Shown here: in pieces, positions 23,601 through 34,338 of the stretch
How the letters are laid out: the number at the start of each line of letters is the position of its first letter
How positions within the stretch are numbered: position 1 is the stretch's first letter
NCBI GenBank assembly: GCA_019915135.1
Contig: JAHLMK010000014.1
Coordinates: 1-64,000 of the forward strand
DNA length: 64,000 nucleotides
Direction: 5' to 3'
From: Strobilurus pachycystidiatus
Lineage: Eukaryota; Basidiomycota; Agaricomycetes; Agaricales; Physalacriaceae
Notes under the pieces: model-generated
What the model saw: only the letters and a program-made list of their open reading frames with translations
Database searches by the model: none
Told to the model about the DNA's origin: nothing
Made by a program: the position numbers and the translations under genes

Positions 23601-23627
23601 GTCGATTCTGGACAAACCGTTGTATGA
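20612..23627 (+). CDS. WW-like/multi-span membrane protein, copy A
   Basis: Thirteen exons: 20612-21492, 21543-21596, 21652-21727, 21776-22058, 22103-22127, 22175-22263, 22318-22401, 22449-22499, 22561-22581, 22632-22879, 22938-23132, 23179-23279, 23333-23627. All phases agree; about 800 aa from the 20612 ATG, about 667 from the next in-frame ATG at 21011. The long N-terminus is Ser/Pro/Arg-rich and disordered, with repeated RAPSP-type units (about residues 185-220). Then comes a WW-like stretch (VWDLHVHPEGARYFAHKT) and a conserved region YYFADHSTKTIFWL. The C-terminal half has several hydrophobic spans (for example VLLNANVAFLAI and SIILGLLLV). It is an uncharacterised Agaricomycete family; a membrane scaffold role is inference. 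Paralogue at 26106-27969. Confidence 0.75.
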
Positions 23628-23782
23628 TCTATCTGTACCCTTCATCCTTGTTGTAGAGAGTTGGTGTATCTGATGAAACAAAAATGTATCAATAGTCCAT
23701 GAAATTGTACAGTATTTGTTAGGATTTGGCATCTGGTGGAACTTGTTACTATGAAAATAACATTTTAAACGTATATACTCAC

Positions 23783-24427
23783 CCTTCGCCTTTATGGGGC
23801 GCCGAAGGGAGCCAGAGGCAGTTTCATTTCCCCCCGTCGTCGTGGCTCCTTGCTTGCTTGCATTCTTCGCGTCTTTCTTCTTCTTGTCTGCCTCTACTTT
23901 ACGAGAGTCCGCCGTCGAATGCTGCCCCTGCCCGTCTCCCTTTGGAACAAGGCTAGGTTGGATGAGATGAGATAAGAGAAATTGAAACCAGAGGTAACTC
24001 GGATGCTTACGAGTCGTCGGTGTCGCTCCTGTTACGCAACAGTTAGGGGGCGCACCACGAAGGTATCAAAACTTACCTTTGAACAACCTGATCAAGTTCC
24101 TTGTTCTTGGGGCGCCGATAGGAGCCAGAGGCAGTTTGCGCGGCCCCTTCCTTGCTTTCATTCTTCGGGTCTTTCTTCTTCTTGTCCGCCTCCACTTGAC
24201 GAGAGTCCGCCGTCGATTGGTGCCCCTGGCCGTCTCCCTTTGGGAAAAGGCTAGGTTGAATGAAGTGAGAGAGCTTGAGACCACAAGAGACTCAGATGCT
24301 TACGAGTCATCAGTGTCGCTCCTGTTGTGCAACAGTTAGAGGGCGCACCGCAAAAGGTGTCAAAACTTACCTTTGAACGATCTGATCAAGTTCCTTGGAC
24401 TTGAGGTCGGTCTGATTAATGTAAGCC
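23783..24427 (-). CDS. Lys-rich protein exons with tandem exon-pair duplication (partial model)
   Basis: Minus-strand exons 24371-24427, 24304-24321, 24077-24250, 24011-24028 and 23783-23952 are joined by GT-AG introns in consistent phases. A short 18-nt exon (SDTDDS) and a long exon (PKGDGQG, STADSR, VEADKKKK, ASGS, RRP) form a 192-nt, 64-codon coding module present twice. The ELDQ[IV]VQR ending also recurs. Neither the true start (upstream of 24427) nor the last exon (below 23783) could be fixed. Very hydrophilic, probably disordered and nucleic-acid binding or nuclear; no family recognised. It may belong to the same transcript as the acidic exons at 25289-25709. Confidence 0.5.
23796..24405. 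repeat. Tandem duplication, two units of about 300 bp
   Basis: Unit 1 about 23796-24108 and unit 2 about 24109-24405 share exon and intron sequence with a 313-bp offset. Unit 2 is about 27 bp shorter in the Lys-rich exon. Divergence is modest and both keep splice sites and frame. Confidence 0.8.
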
Positions 24428-24452
24428 CTGTAATTACATTTAGTATCAGTGA

Positions 24453-25141
24453 GATGTCGATACGAACAAGCCCACCGGGCCTCCAAGACGACGACTTTGA
24501 CAAATTGTTTGAGTCTTGTAAACATGTCTGGTGTAAGTTCTTTCTGCTACAGGGAATTTCTGAAGAGGCCTTGTATAAGTACCTCGTCGCACTGCGCAGC
24601 TATGCATCCAGCTATCAAATCATGATAGCTATAACTTGCGATGAACATGAACACGGAATGGCACTGTCGACGGTCGATGATTCTGTACCGCAAACGTAGC
24701 TGGTAATAGCTATGAAACGATCCTTTTGCGATGAGATTGATTGTCAATCCTTGAGACGGCGTTCCTATCAAAAGAGGGTATTGAGCGGGCAATTCCTATG
24801 ATGGTACGAGAGAGGACTCATCGAGGATAGCCTTACCCGAAAGCGGCCATGCGAGAACTGTCTTGCACGAGGAAACCTTATTCATTGGCGATGTCCTAGT
24901 TGCTGTCAATAGCTGGAAGACTGAACCGCCTAGGGATAGCACACATTTGTATGCCGTTGACACGAGCGTCTAAATTTTTTGGTGATCTCCGTATACAATT
25001 CTTACAAAGATTCAGATATTCGTTTCAAGGAACAACGAGTCTCAATTACCTGGAGACGCTTGACCGGAACCTTGCATACCAAATCGGATATTGCCACAGA
25101 CCGATTCATCAAAGAACTGATATCGAGGCAATTTCATAGAA
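24453..25141 (+). other. Coding-like remnant of unknown gene
   Basis: Several plus-strand stretches look protein-coding but do not join cleanly. They are 24453-24540 (ATG, then TSPPGLQDDDFDKLFESC), a frame near 24790-24990 (LPESGHARTVLHEETLFIGD, VLVAVNSWKTEPP, ending TSV-stop) and 24985-25141 (FRYSFQGTTSLNYLETLD ... EAIS-stop). The second and third overlap in different frames without room for an intron. A decayed gene or one I failed to splice; no family recognised. Confidence 0.3.
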
Positions 25142-25288
25142 AGTCAAGACTTGTGTGCGGTGCTGAAGAGGATAGAGACGTCGGGATTGTTGCGACGGAC
25201 ACTAGTAGCTGTATGAAGATTCACGGTGGGACACGGAAACATGACATGGTTGTCACCACGAAGTTGAAGGAAACTTGTGTCAGTCTCT

Positions 25289-25709
25289 TTATCTTGGACC
25301 AGGACGACCTCCATGGCCACTGCTGCCTCCTCCTCCTCCCCCTCCCCCAGTGGGCTTGTTGACACGTCCTCTGGGTTGTCCAAACCTAAGATAAAGTAGG
25401 TCAGTCGAGTCGCGCACCATGATGCCCAAGAACGTACGGCGCTTCCTCCTCTTCTTCTTCCTCTTCCTCCTCCTCCTCTTCCTCGTCTCCTTCACTTGTA
25501 ACTTCAGGTTCCTCACTATCAACAACAGGCTCTTTTGTGGGCTCCTCCGCATCAGCGGGTTCGATCGGCTGTTCTTCCTTCTTCTCTTGTGGGGACACCG
25601 ACGCCGATTCCTTCTCGATCGACGCGTTTCTAAAAAACATCCGAACCCATTAGCTGATCGACCCTTGCTTCAACAGCGTTTAGACTTACTTGTCTTCTGT
25701 CGAGCTCAT
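25289..25709 (-). CDS. Small acidic protein with Glu run and Gly-rich tail
   Basis: Exons 25690-25709, 25438-25629 and 25289-25385 give 102 aa. It starts MSSTEDK, has an acidic Pro/Glu-rich middle, a run of about 14 Glu, then RGRVNKP, eight Gly in a row and GGRPGPR. Phases agree and introns are 60 and 52 bp. Low complexity makes the model uncertain: the third exon could be spliced differently to continue into the Lys-rich exons further downstream. The RG/Gly-rich tail suggests RNA or protein interaction; that is inference only. Confidence 0.4.
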
Positions 25710-26105
25710 TGTGGGAGATACAGCGCTTAACTAGGGCGTCTGGTGGTGGTTCGACGATAAGTGGGATAACCTTTGGCGCGCGCCATCTCGAATGTGATAT
25801 CAATCAGCAGGTCCGAACCTGGATCCCCGGCAAGGGCCGGCGCGGATTATCGTCATCTCCGTTATCCGTGACTGCGCGTGACGCAACATCAAAGTATGAA
25901 CGGCATCCCGGCATTGCGGAGGCGATGATGAGGCACTGTGCTGTTCCAGTGCCGCATAGGTACGAGCCTGTGATTGGCATATGTGGTTGTTACGTGCCTA
26001 GGGTTGGCCTAATAGGGCGGTGTTTCGCCTATCCCACCCGCCCCCATCACTCCGTCACCAAATATAAAAGAGTCGCAGCGCTAGCATTGCTGCCCAGAAC
26101 ACGCG
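25710..26105 (+). promoter_or_regulatory. Divergent promoter region with TATA box
   Basis: 396 bp between the minus-strand acidic protein and the plus-strand membrane-protein gene. A TATA box (ATATAAAAG, 26062-26070) lies about 40 bp before the ATG at 26106. Confidence 0.55.
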
Positions 26106-27969
26106 ATGGATTCCCCCTCCCTTTCCGAGAAAGTCTCTACAACCTCTCCCTCGGATGATCTGCTTGCCTCTCTGCAGGAGGGTCACATGTACCCTCTCAC
26201 CTCGAGGGAAACTTGCCGCTACAGCAGGGCTACGACACGACCGTAAGTTGGGACATTCTCCGAGCCACTTGTAACCTTGGCCTCAAACAATATCCCAGAA
26301 TAGGTACCTTCAGCTCTGTAATGCCTCCAAAGAGCAGCAAGACCACAGAAGCAGACCCCAAGTCAGTTGCGCCACTTCAGAGGCCGACTTTTTGTTGACA
26401 TCGTTCCTTCAGGCTTCCGCGCTACCTCCCTCCTGGTTGGTCTCAATATATTCAGCCTGAAGGACAGTCGTACTTCGTGCGGGCAATGCCAGACACTCTG
26501 CGCGTTGTCACCGACAACGATCTCTATGATTCCGAGATTAGGACCAAGGTGACATATTGGGCACCACGCATTGAGGAGACCCTCGTGGAGAAGGGCATGA
26601 CCTGGTCGCCTGACTGGGAACTCTATGTCAAAGTCCAGGATAACTACTGCTTCTACTACTTCGTGGACTACGCCACCCGGACTCAATTCTGGCTTGAGGA
26701 GGTCGATCTGACTGAATATGACTTTGCTCCCGCTGTCTCGCCGTCACATCTCGAGTTTGCTCTCCAATATTTGTATTGGATGCACGTGGAATACTTCCCA
26801 ATGCACTTTGGTGGCCTCAGCCGTCAATGCGTCGAGGAACTGATTTCCATGTTCAGTCACGGATATGTTGGTGCGTTCGAGCTATCTTGGCGAAGTGGCA
26901 TACATCATAACGTTTGTGACAGATCAACTTACGTCTCTGGGCTCGACGTTCCCTTACGATAAAGAGGACTGTAAAGAATTCTTGAAGATCTTGACGAGGA
27001 GCCGAGGAGGTGAGAGCTCTTCATTCTAGCCGCTCCCACTCCGCTCACTCTTGTCAAAGGTCACCAAGTCGATGGATATCAGACCTGTCTTGCAGGTGAG
27101 CTCGGATGACATCCGGCGGCGATGGGGATGCTGACAAGTATCCAGCTCGTATGTACGCCGAAATCGCCAGTACCCGCTACAGCATCGGCTACGGAGAGCG
27201 ACACTGCCGCCTTAGCAGGGACAAGCTCGACTCCAGATCGGAGCCCAAAGAAAACGCACGGATCTCGTCTGCGATATCCAGGCTCACTTTCGGACTCGCA
27301 AACCAACACGCCGAGCAGCTTAACATCATCTACCTCGACGATATCGTATACAAGCAGCAGTGGCGAGCTTTCATTTCCCCTCGGCTGCAAGAATGGAGGG
27401 ATACATTCCTCTTCGTGCGTATCTGATCTCTGTGATACAGATTACTCCGTACTCAATTCTCCGAATCCACAGACATCAATGACATCTCTCTTCCATATCG
27501 TGTTGCTGTTCGCACCGGGATTTCCCATCCTGACCATGATCTCCGTAATGCTGTTCATGAGCAGCGCCCTGACTGCTCTCGCCCTCATTCACCGATACCG
27601 ACCGCTTGAAAAGTGTTCCGCCTACCAAGCAGTACGTCAACTCCGTTCCGGAACATCTCCGCAGTACTAACCTTTCCCAAGATGACCTATATCCAGGCTG
27701 TACGATCACCATCGAACCACTTCCTCTTCGTGGCGTTAACTTATACCCTTCCGTCCATCTTCCATCTTTGGGGCATCTGCATTCTCGTCATCAACTGTAT
27801 CTCTAGTATCTTCCTGCATTTTGGATTCATACCCGCTGTCGTCTCTGCATGCTTTGTCGCTGTTGTTTCTCTCTCACTTACTGTACTCTTCCCATCCGTT
27901 ACGTTACGCATCCCAGTCCCGTCCCCTTTTCTCTGGCGCAAGAAGGAAAAGGTGGAAGAGATGGTATAG
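26106..27969 (+). CDS. WW-like/multi-span membrane protein, copy B
   Basis: Exons 26106-26242, 26299-26361, 26413-26870, 26923-27009, 27101-27414, 27473-27631 and 27682-27969 give 501 aa with all phases consistent. A WW-like motif (LPPGWSQYIQPEGQSYFVRA) at about residues 70-90 is closer to the consensus than in copy A. It is followed by YYFVDYATRTQFWLEE and the conserved block ending FPYDKEDCKEFLKILTR. The C-terminal third has three to five hydrophobic segments (LFHIVLLFAPGFPIL, VMLFMSSALTALAL, FVALTYTLPSIFHLW and others). Aligns with copy A from the WW-like domain onward but lacks the long RAPSP region. Function unknown; WW domains usually bind proline-rich ligands, and copy A has such a region. 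Confidence 0.82.
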
Positions 27970-29490
27970 CTACATGCATTCGTTATTTCGATACACGTAC
28001 ACGTACACGTACTCGCTTGTATCGAATCCACGCGTTCATGTCCATAAAGCTCCAGCGAGACTCAAGAATAATACCCTCCATACCCGAGAAGCTTCAAAGG
28101 TAAGCCCAGACCGTTTTGACCATACCCATCCTCTCACATATATTGTGACTTAGCATACAAGCTCGGACTAGTACTAGTAGACTCCTCTCTCAGAGTACTT
28201 CCAACATCTTCCCTCCAGCATGATTAGCTATCCCTGGTACGCGTGTATGTCCACTTCTAGGGTTTGACCAAGGTAAGCGGTATCATCATTATGACCTTGG
28301 AAGGCTGTCGGAAGGCGCATCTGGTTCAATGTTTGACCTCAAGAACGGTGGATATGCATGGGCTACATACCGAAATGCATTGGCCACAGATATCCAGCCT
28401 CTCACATGCAGTCAGTGAGTTCCATCAGCACCTGCGGCGGGAACCTTCATCAGCGGCAAATCCTATGTAGCACATCGGGTTACGTACTTCCGTGTATGCT
28501 GCGACTGAGTGGCGTTGCATAAACCTCTTGAGGGTCGTTATGCGACTGTCGGGGAACTTTGTCAAGCGGCAGGACACGTAGCGAACATCGGCTACGCGTA
28601 CTGAGACGAGAATTAAGAGATGAGAGCCTGGAACGCTGATCAGCGGGGACGACGACGACGACCACATAATGTTTGGCTCACAAAAAGTCTAGAGGCCCTA
28701 GCTACATACGCTGTGAGAGGATGGGAACGATGAAGAGAAGGCAGTCTTTTGCGGGCTGCTTTAGTACTGCTCATTTGAGGCCGAAAAGGGCGGGTGCTGT
28801 TGATTTGCCAATTGTCACGAGAGGTCATTTATCAGATATATTATAGCGCGTCGGTTGGCTGGTCATTCAGCGAGCGATCGTGGATGGATGCGGGCAGCAG
28901 CGGTTGGGGGCCTGAGCGAAGTCGCCGAGGACGTTTTGAGCGAGGGACATCAACGGGCACGTCTATCCAGTGACAGTTCATAGTCCATACAGGCGTTCAT
29001 AGTTCATGGAAACGAATGGAATGAGCCATCCTCGCAGAAGAGCGCAAAGGTCGAAGGCGGGTCATCGTTTGTGGCAGACACAGCAACAGTACGCAGAGGA
29101 GGGAAAAGTCCGTCGAAGTTTTTTCGCAGGTGCCCAGGCTCTGATGACAATTTTCGTCGACATGTCGACGAGGGGATATTACTACAGGCTGTCAATCGCG
29201 AACTCGAGAAGCATTGTAGCTATAGATTATCCGGTTGAGACAACAAAAAGACTATAGCGGTGGATAACAGATTCAGGCCTTCGGTGAGATGCATAGCTGA
29301 GCCGAACGAAACCCCCTAGATAATTACAGGAGGCTCCCTCTAGCGAACAACACGCGTAGTCCCGAGGTGGCGGTGGTCAAGTTGAAGATGCCGGCCGGCA
29401 TGTTGAGGGCCGCGGCACACCTGCACCGCCACCACATCATTTCTGAACTCAACGCTCGCTTGAACCCGTCCTCCGAATTTGACGTTCGCA
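27970..29490. other. Long intergenic region, possible small spliced frame on minus strand
   Basis: About 1.5 kb. On the minus strand between about 28430 and 28830 there is an ATG frame (MSSTKAARKRLPSLHRSHPL) with a plausible donor and further open sequence, but I could not settle exons or recognise a product. The rest shows no supported gene and no tRNA. Confidence 0.3.
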
Positions 29491-29901
29491 ATGCAAGCCA
29501 TGGACGAGAATGAGGTTCTTTTTCAGAAGATCCTTCGTCGTCTTGTACAGACAGGGGAATGGGAACGGTTCGTCTTCATTTACCGTCTCCATCGGGCAAG
29601 TTCAACTGTTCATGATGCATGTGTTCTCTAGCTTGAAGGTTCAGTTGACATCGGCGCTAGATGAGAGCGGATGGTCGGGGGAGGTGCAGCAGAGCTGTCG
29701 CGACTTTGCGACGTCCCAGACGGACATGCTGCAAATTCACATGCTGTCAGAGGGTGTGTCCGTGAAGGCTCACAGTATGGTCTCCGTGCTTGGACACCCG
29801 TCTGTCATTGACACTTCACAGAAATATTGACCCCTGACATACGGACGCGCATTAATGGAATTCTGAGGGAGTGCATACAGAGGCATTACGACAGTCTATG
29901 A
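29491..29901 (+). CDS. SUS1: Sus1/ENY2, SAGA deubiquitinase and TREX-2 subunit
   Basis: Exons 29491-29567, 29632-29774 and 29822-29901 give 99 aa, the normal Sus1/ENY2 size. The pattern matches the family: LFQKILRRLVQTGEWERLK, then LDESGWSGEVQQSCRD and a C-terminal helix LTPDIRTRINGILRECIQR. Sus1 is a small all-helical protein shared by the SAGA H2B-deubiquitinase module and the nuclear-pore TREX-2 complex, coupling transcription to mRNA export. The second intron is taken with donor GTATGG because that gives SVKAHKILTPD, aligning with the family; a donor further upstream also keeps frame. An alternative start is Met at 29500. Confidence 0.85.
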
Positions 29902-30530
29902 TAGGAGGGTTCAATATGTCCTTCCTGTATGCTTGCTATCAATTTATTTACGGGACTCGGAAGTGATCATGACATGTGTGCAGCTAAGTAGTGTGGCGCA
30001 CGTTGAGCAAGTTGCTGTAGGGTGACATGTGCCATCCGTATTTCAAATGCAGTCAACAATACGTCTTGACTTGAGTGCTTCTTGTGCTAGCTCTAGTTCC
30101 AGTAGCACGGAATCACAAGAGCATTGAGCCATTGACGATAAGCCGAAACCACTGGGGATGGCATGGCATGTGTGGCGCAGGGCGCCGACTAAGTTGAGCC
30201 GCCACAGACAGCGGGCCATGCATGCGACGGCCTCCTGTTTCACAGAGCTTTCACCGCCAAGCAGCATGCTTGCGATTGGCGGGTCGGAATTTGGAAAACT
30301 AATTAAATTTGACTCAGCAAAGACTTACGTGGGAACAAGGTTTGACAGGCACCCATCTCTTTCCTCAACGTCGACGGCGACGAGTGATGTTGATTGACGA
30401 CCTCGCGCCTGTTCTGTATCACGCATAAGGCGAGCGCGACGCTGCCGACGACGCGGACGCCGGCTGAACGACATTGACAGACACTGTTCTTTGATATCAT
30501 CACCCATCCACGCCGCGATACCCTCACGCC
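29902..30530. other. Intergenic upstream of G-alpha gene
   Basis: 629 bp. Pyrimidine-rich and GC-rich near the start codon; no TATA box or separate gene seen. Confidence 0.4.
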
Positions 30531-32009
30531 ATGGGCAACTGCGCGTCACAGACGGACAAGGACGAAAAGGCCCGCTCGGACCTGATAGACAAGCAGCTCG
30601 AGGACGACAGCAAGAAGTTCAAGAAGGAGTGCAAGATCCTCCTGCTCGGTGCGTCTTTCACGGTGCGCGCGCTGCGTGTGCTCACGCCCGCCGCCACAAA
30701 CAGGCTCGGGAGAGTCGGGCAAGTCGACCATTGTCAAGCAGATGAAGATCATCCACCAGGGCGGCTTCACGCCCGCCGAGCTCGACTCGTATCGCGGCAC
30801 CGTGTACAAGAACGTGCTCGAGTCCGCGCAGGCGATAGTGCAGGCGATGCGCAAAATAGGCGTCGATTGCGCCAACTATTCCAACCGGGTGAGTCGCAGC
30901 CGGCGTTGCCAGCGCCATCCAGCAATCTGCCCAAATTGGGCATGCTTGTGCTGCATGAATGATGCGCTGACTCGGCAACCAGGTCCTTGCTGAACAGATT
31001 CTCGATTATCGCCTTGACGATTCGACCGCCTTCACCCTCTCCCCCGACATCGCAGACGCCATACACCAGCTATGGCAGGACCCCATTATCCCCGTCATGA
31101 TGGACGAGCACTCCAGCGACTTTTACCTGATGGACAGTGCCTCATAGTGCGTCCACCGCCACCGAAATTATCCTCGCACTTGCTCAATCTCCCTTCACAG
31201 CTTTTTCACCGAAGTCTTGCGCATTGGATCCCCCGGCTATCAGCCCACAGAAACAGACGTACTACGGGCTCGAGCCAAAACCACCGGGATTACAGAAACG
31301 AGGTTTACCATGGGCCAGCTTCAGTACGTCCGCCGAAGCGATGACGCTTTCCGCGATGATCTGACAGCTTCCAGAATACACATGTTCGATGTTGGCGGCC
31401 AACGCTCCGAGCGACGAAAGTGGATACATTGCTTTGAGAGCGTGACAAGCATAATATTTTGCACCGCTCTGAGTGAGTATGACCAGGTGCTGTTGGAGGA
31501 ACGAAATCAGGTCGGTCCCATTTCTTTTCCCGTTTCATACTCTTGGCTGATGTCTTGACAGAACCGCATGGCCGAATCTCTTGTCCTCTTCGAGAGTGTG
31601 ATAAATTCACGGTGGTTCCTGCGCACATCGATAATATTATTCTTGAATAAGATCGACGTATTCAAGAACAAAGTGCCAAAGGTATGTTAGCTATCCTAGC
31701 TGTAGCAGTCAGCCAGCTCACACAGGGCTTCAGGTACCACTAGAACGATACTTCCCTGAATACACCGGCGGCAATGATATCAACAAGGCGGCCAAATATA
31801 TCTTATGGCGATTTATGCAGGCGAATCGCGCACGACTAAGCGTATATCCACAGTGAGCTCTATCTCTCCTCGACTTCTAGGTTCTCCTCTGACAACGTTT
31901 ACTCTCCAGTCTTACTCAAGCTACTGACACAACCAACGTCCGGCTTGTCTTCGCCGCCGTAAAGGAGACGATACTACAGAATGCTCTCAAGGATTCGGGG
32001 ATCCTATGA
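30531..32009 (+). CDS. Heterotrimeric G protein alpha subunit
   Basis: Eight exons (30531-30648, 30704-30888, 30983-31146, 31201-31323, 31375-31510, 31562-31681, 31734-31852, 31910-32009) give 354 aa, the canonical G-alpha length. MGNCAS is a myristoylation/palmitoylation signal. P-loop GSGESGKST at about 40-48, switch I with [10 protein letters not shown], switch [18 protein letters not shown] and TQAT for guanine recognition. The GTPase-essential Arg and Gln are present. The C-terminus is KDSGIL, lacking the Cys four from the end found in G-alpha-i-type proteins. It should couple a membrane receptor to cAMP or MAP-kinase signalling; which receptor cannot be told. Confidence 0.97.
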
Positions 32010-32423
32010 TTGGCTTCCGTCTTGACGCTTCTTCAGACTTCTACCTCCGCCCCGCCACTGATCTATCTATTGCTATCTCGCACGCCGCACATGCTATCTA
32101 TATCCTTCCTACACTTCATATAGGACTTGTTTGTTTAATTTCGCTGCACTGTATTAGTATGTAAGTAGTTGTGCTGAAACCGGAAGTTTTCTTGTCGATT
32201 TGAGAGCAGCAAATCTTCTCGGTGCAGGTGGCCAGATCCTGGTTCGAGACCGTCTCGACAACGATTGACAGGTTCTCTGGCCAATGCTTGTATGGAGTAT
32301 GAGTCTACGTCGCTCTGGCTTTGCGATAGATTCAAAATGAATGTCAATGTTCCTGTACATAAGGACAGTGCACTTGACATGGCTGTCAACGGTTCAATTT
32401 TGGCTGAACTCTACTAGCAATGG
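32010..32423. other. Convergent 3' region
   Basis: 414 bp between the stop of the G-alpha gene and the stop of the minus-strand CoA-transferase gene; both 3' UTRs should lie here. Nothing else supported. Confidence 0.4.
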
Positions 32424-34338
32424 CTACGGCCACTCGGCTGGATTTTCACCATTCTGCGTTGGCGGGCGTTCATACCCCACCTCAAGACCACCCGTATATC
32501 CGCATACCGCCCTCGGAACTCGTACGACACCTCCATAGCTCGGCGCGTCAATTTCTTGCCAGAAGCTGGGATTGTCGAACACGTCGGGACGCGCCTTGAT
32601 GAGGCCAGGGACGATAGCGCGGAGCATCATGACCATGTCCATATAGTGGCGCAGCGAAATCTGGGGTCGAATGACCTGCCACACGTCGTCGGGGTACAGC
32701 CCTAGTGTCTTCAGCCAGATATTATAGTACGAGAGCGACACGTCCACGCCATATGACCCGCCCTATATCAATATGAATGGGATGGGATCAGATAACCGAC
32801 TGACTATCCTTACCTCAATGGAACGCAGATACAGAGCGTGCATGACAGCAATGCACCCAATGGCGCCAGTGCCAAAGTCCGCGTTGGGGAAGATGGGCAC
32901 GACAGGCTCCTCGAGGCCGAGGTGCTCCCCAAACGTCCAGGACAGGCCAGTGAAGCAGTCTGCGATCTGCTGCCAGCCAGAGCGGTGTTTCCACGGACCG
33001 TGGAAGCCATAAGTGTTCTCCCGGACGTAAACGAGGCCTCTATCTTTGCGATGACTCTCAGCGATCATCGCTTCGACAGCTTCTTGTCCGAATCCTAGAC
33101 GTTCAAGGCAACCAGGACGATACCTTCAAGAAGGTTGAGGAATGCGATTACTACAAAGAACCTTCCATACCCGTCAATAAAGACGTCTGCGTCAAGCACA
33201 AGCACTCTGCATCTCTTCTTACCTTCCTCCGTCTTCAGGTCCAGGAACGCGTTCAGCTTCCCACTGGAAAGGTCCACGTTCAGAGGGTGGAAATCTGGGT
33301 TGTTCGGACTCGTGATCCGAAGCACTGTGGCGCCATTTTCGGCTAATGAGCGTCCCACAGCTGGGCCGGCGATGATTCGTGTGAATTCGAGGACTTTGAT
33401 TCCGGATAGGCACTTGTTGGAAGTGTGGGCAGGCCAAAGACAAGGCGCAGAAGACGACGACGGAAGATGCAGTTCGTAAATTGGGCAATCCTTGATTGCT
33501 TGGTACTGCGCAATGTTTTCCAGGTCTGGAGAGTTTCAACGCGATGCTGAAACAACGCCAAGTATGCAGTACCTTCATCCTTGTAACATATGACCCCTGC
33601 TTGACGATACGTGTCGTTGGCAAGGCTCTGGATAACATCCGCATCAAACCGACCGACGGCGTCGTTGTACAAGTCCTTGATTTCCATCTCGTCCGTGATG
33701 TCGATGCGTCCATGATCCATACCAACCATATCTTGCGTGGGTTTCGCATTCAAGCTACCGTGTAGATGAAAGTAACGTCCGTCCTTGGTCTTGTAGATGT
33801 TTGTAGCCATCTGGCGACTACAGAGCATCCCGCGTCAGAATGATAGAGATAGCGTCTGGAGAGCTCGGCGTACTAGCGATGTTTGAGACTATCGTGTATA
33901 TCCCAGTCTCGAAGCTTTGAGACGAAGGCTGGAGAAGGCGGTTTTCCATCAACGGTGGTGGTGAAGGCAGAGAAAACGAAGAGTGCGGCATGGTTTGTGT
34001 CTATCTCGACTGTTCCGGCGCGTACAGAAGGACCAAAACGACGCGCTGCTATTGCTGCCGCGAACGCGCCTTCAAGACCTTTCAGAGCGGATATGGCTTC
34101 GGTGAATTTGAAAGGTACAGCTAAAGTGTGATTGCCAGATGAGTGTTACGAGCGAAAGCAACAAGAATGAGATTGACTCACGGAGGTAAGGCAGTTCACC
34201 ACCAGTGTATCTCACATCCCTGGCGAAGGCGACGACATCCTGAGGTAGTGATAGCCTTGAATCGTCGAGAAGCCGCTGGAGGACTGCCTTGGAGTGGGTG
34301 GGAACGGAATACATCGCGGTTGCTGAACGCTGAGGCAT
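32424..34338 (-). CDS. CoA-transferase family III (CaiB/BaiF-like) protein, copy 1
   Basis: Exons 34182-34338, 33874-34120, 33573-33817, 33171-33525, 32814-33123 and 32424-32762 give 550 aa. Family features: GIKVLEFTRIIAGPAVGRSL and ENGATVLRIT (CoA-binding fold), NVDLSSGKLNAFLDLKTEEG, DGYRPGCLERLGFG, and NADFGTGAIG, whose Asp is the likely catalytic residue that forms the acyl intermediate. These enzymes move CoA between carboxylic acids (or act as racemases) with an intertwined dimer. Substrate unknown. A paralogue on the other strand (47401) has the same six exons, three of identical length. Copy 1 looks intact to its C-terminus (PPTQNGENPAEWP). Confidence 0.93.

Noticed and set aside
25438..25560. 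Glu/GAA-type run as an unstable microsatellite of special interest
   Set aside because: Interrupted run inside a plausible acidic coding exon; ordinary low complexity.
32200..32275. tRNA-like B box (GGTTCGAGACC) near 32241
   Set aside because: No pairing T-stem, acceptor stem or A box around it; chance match.
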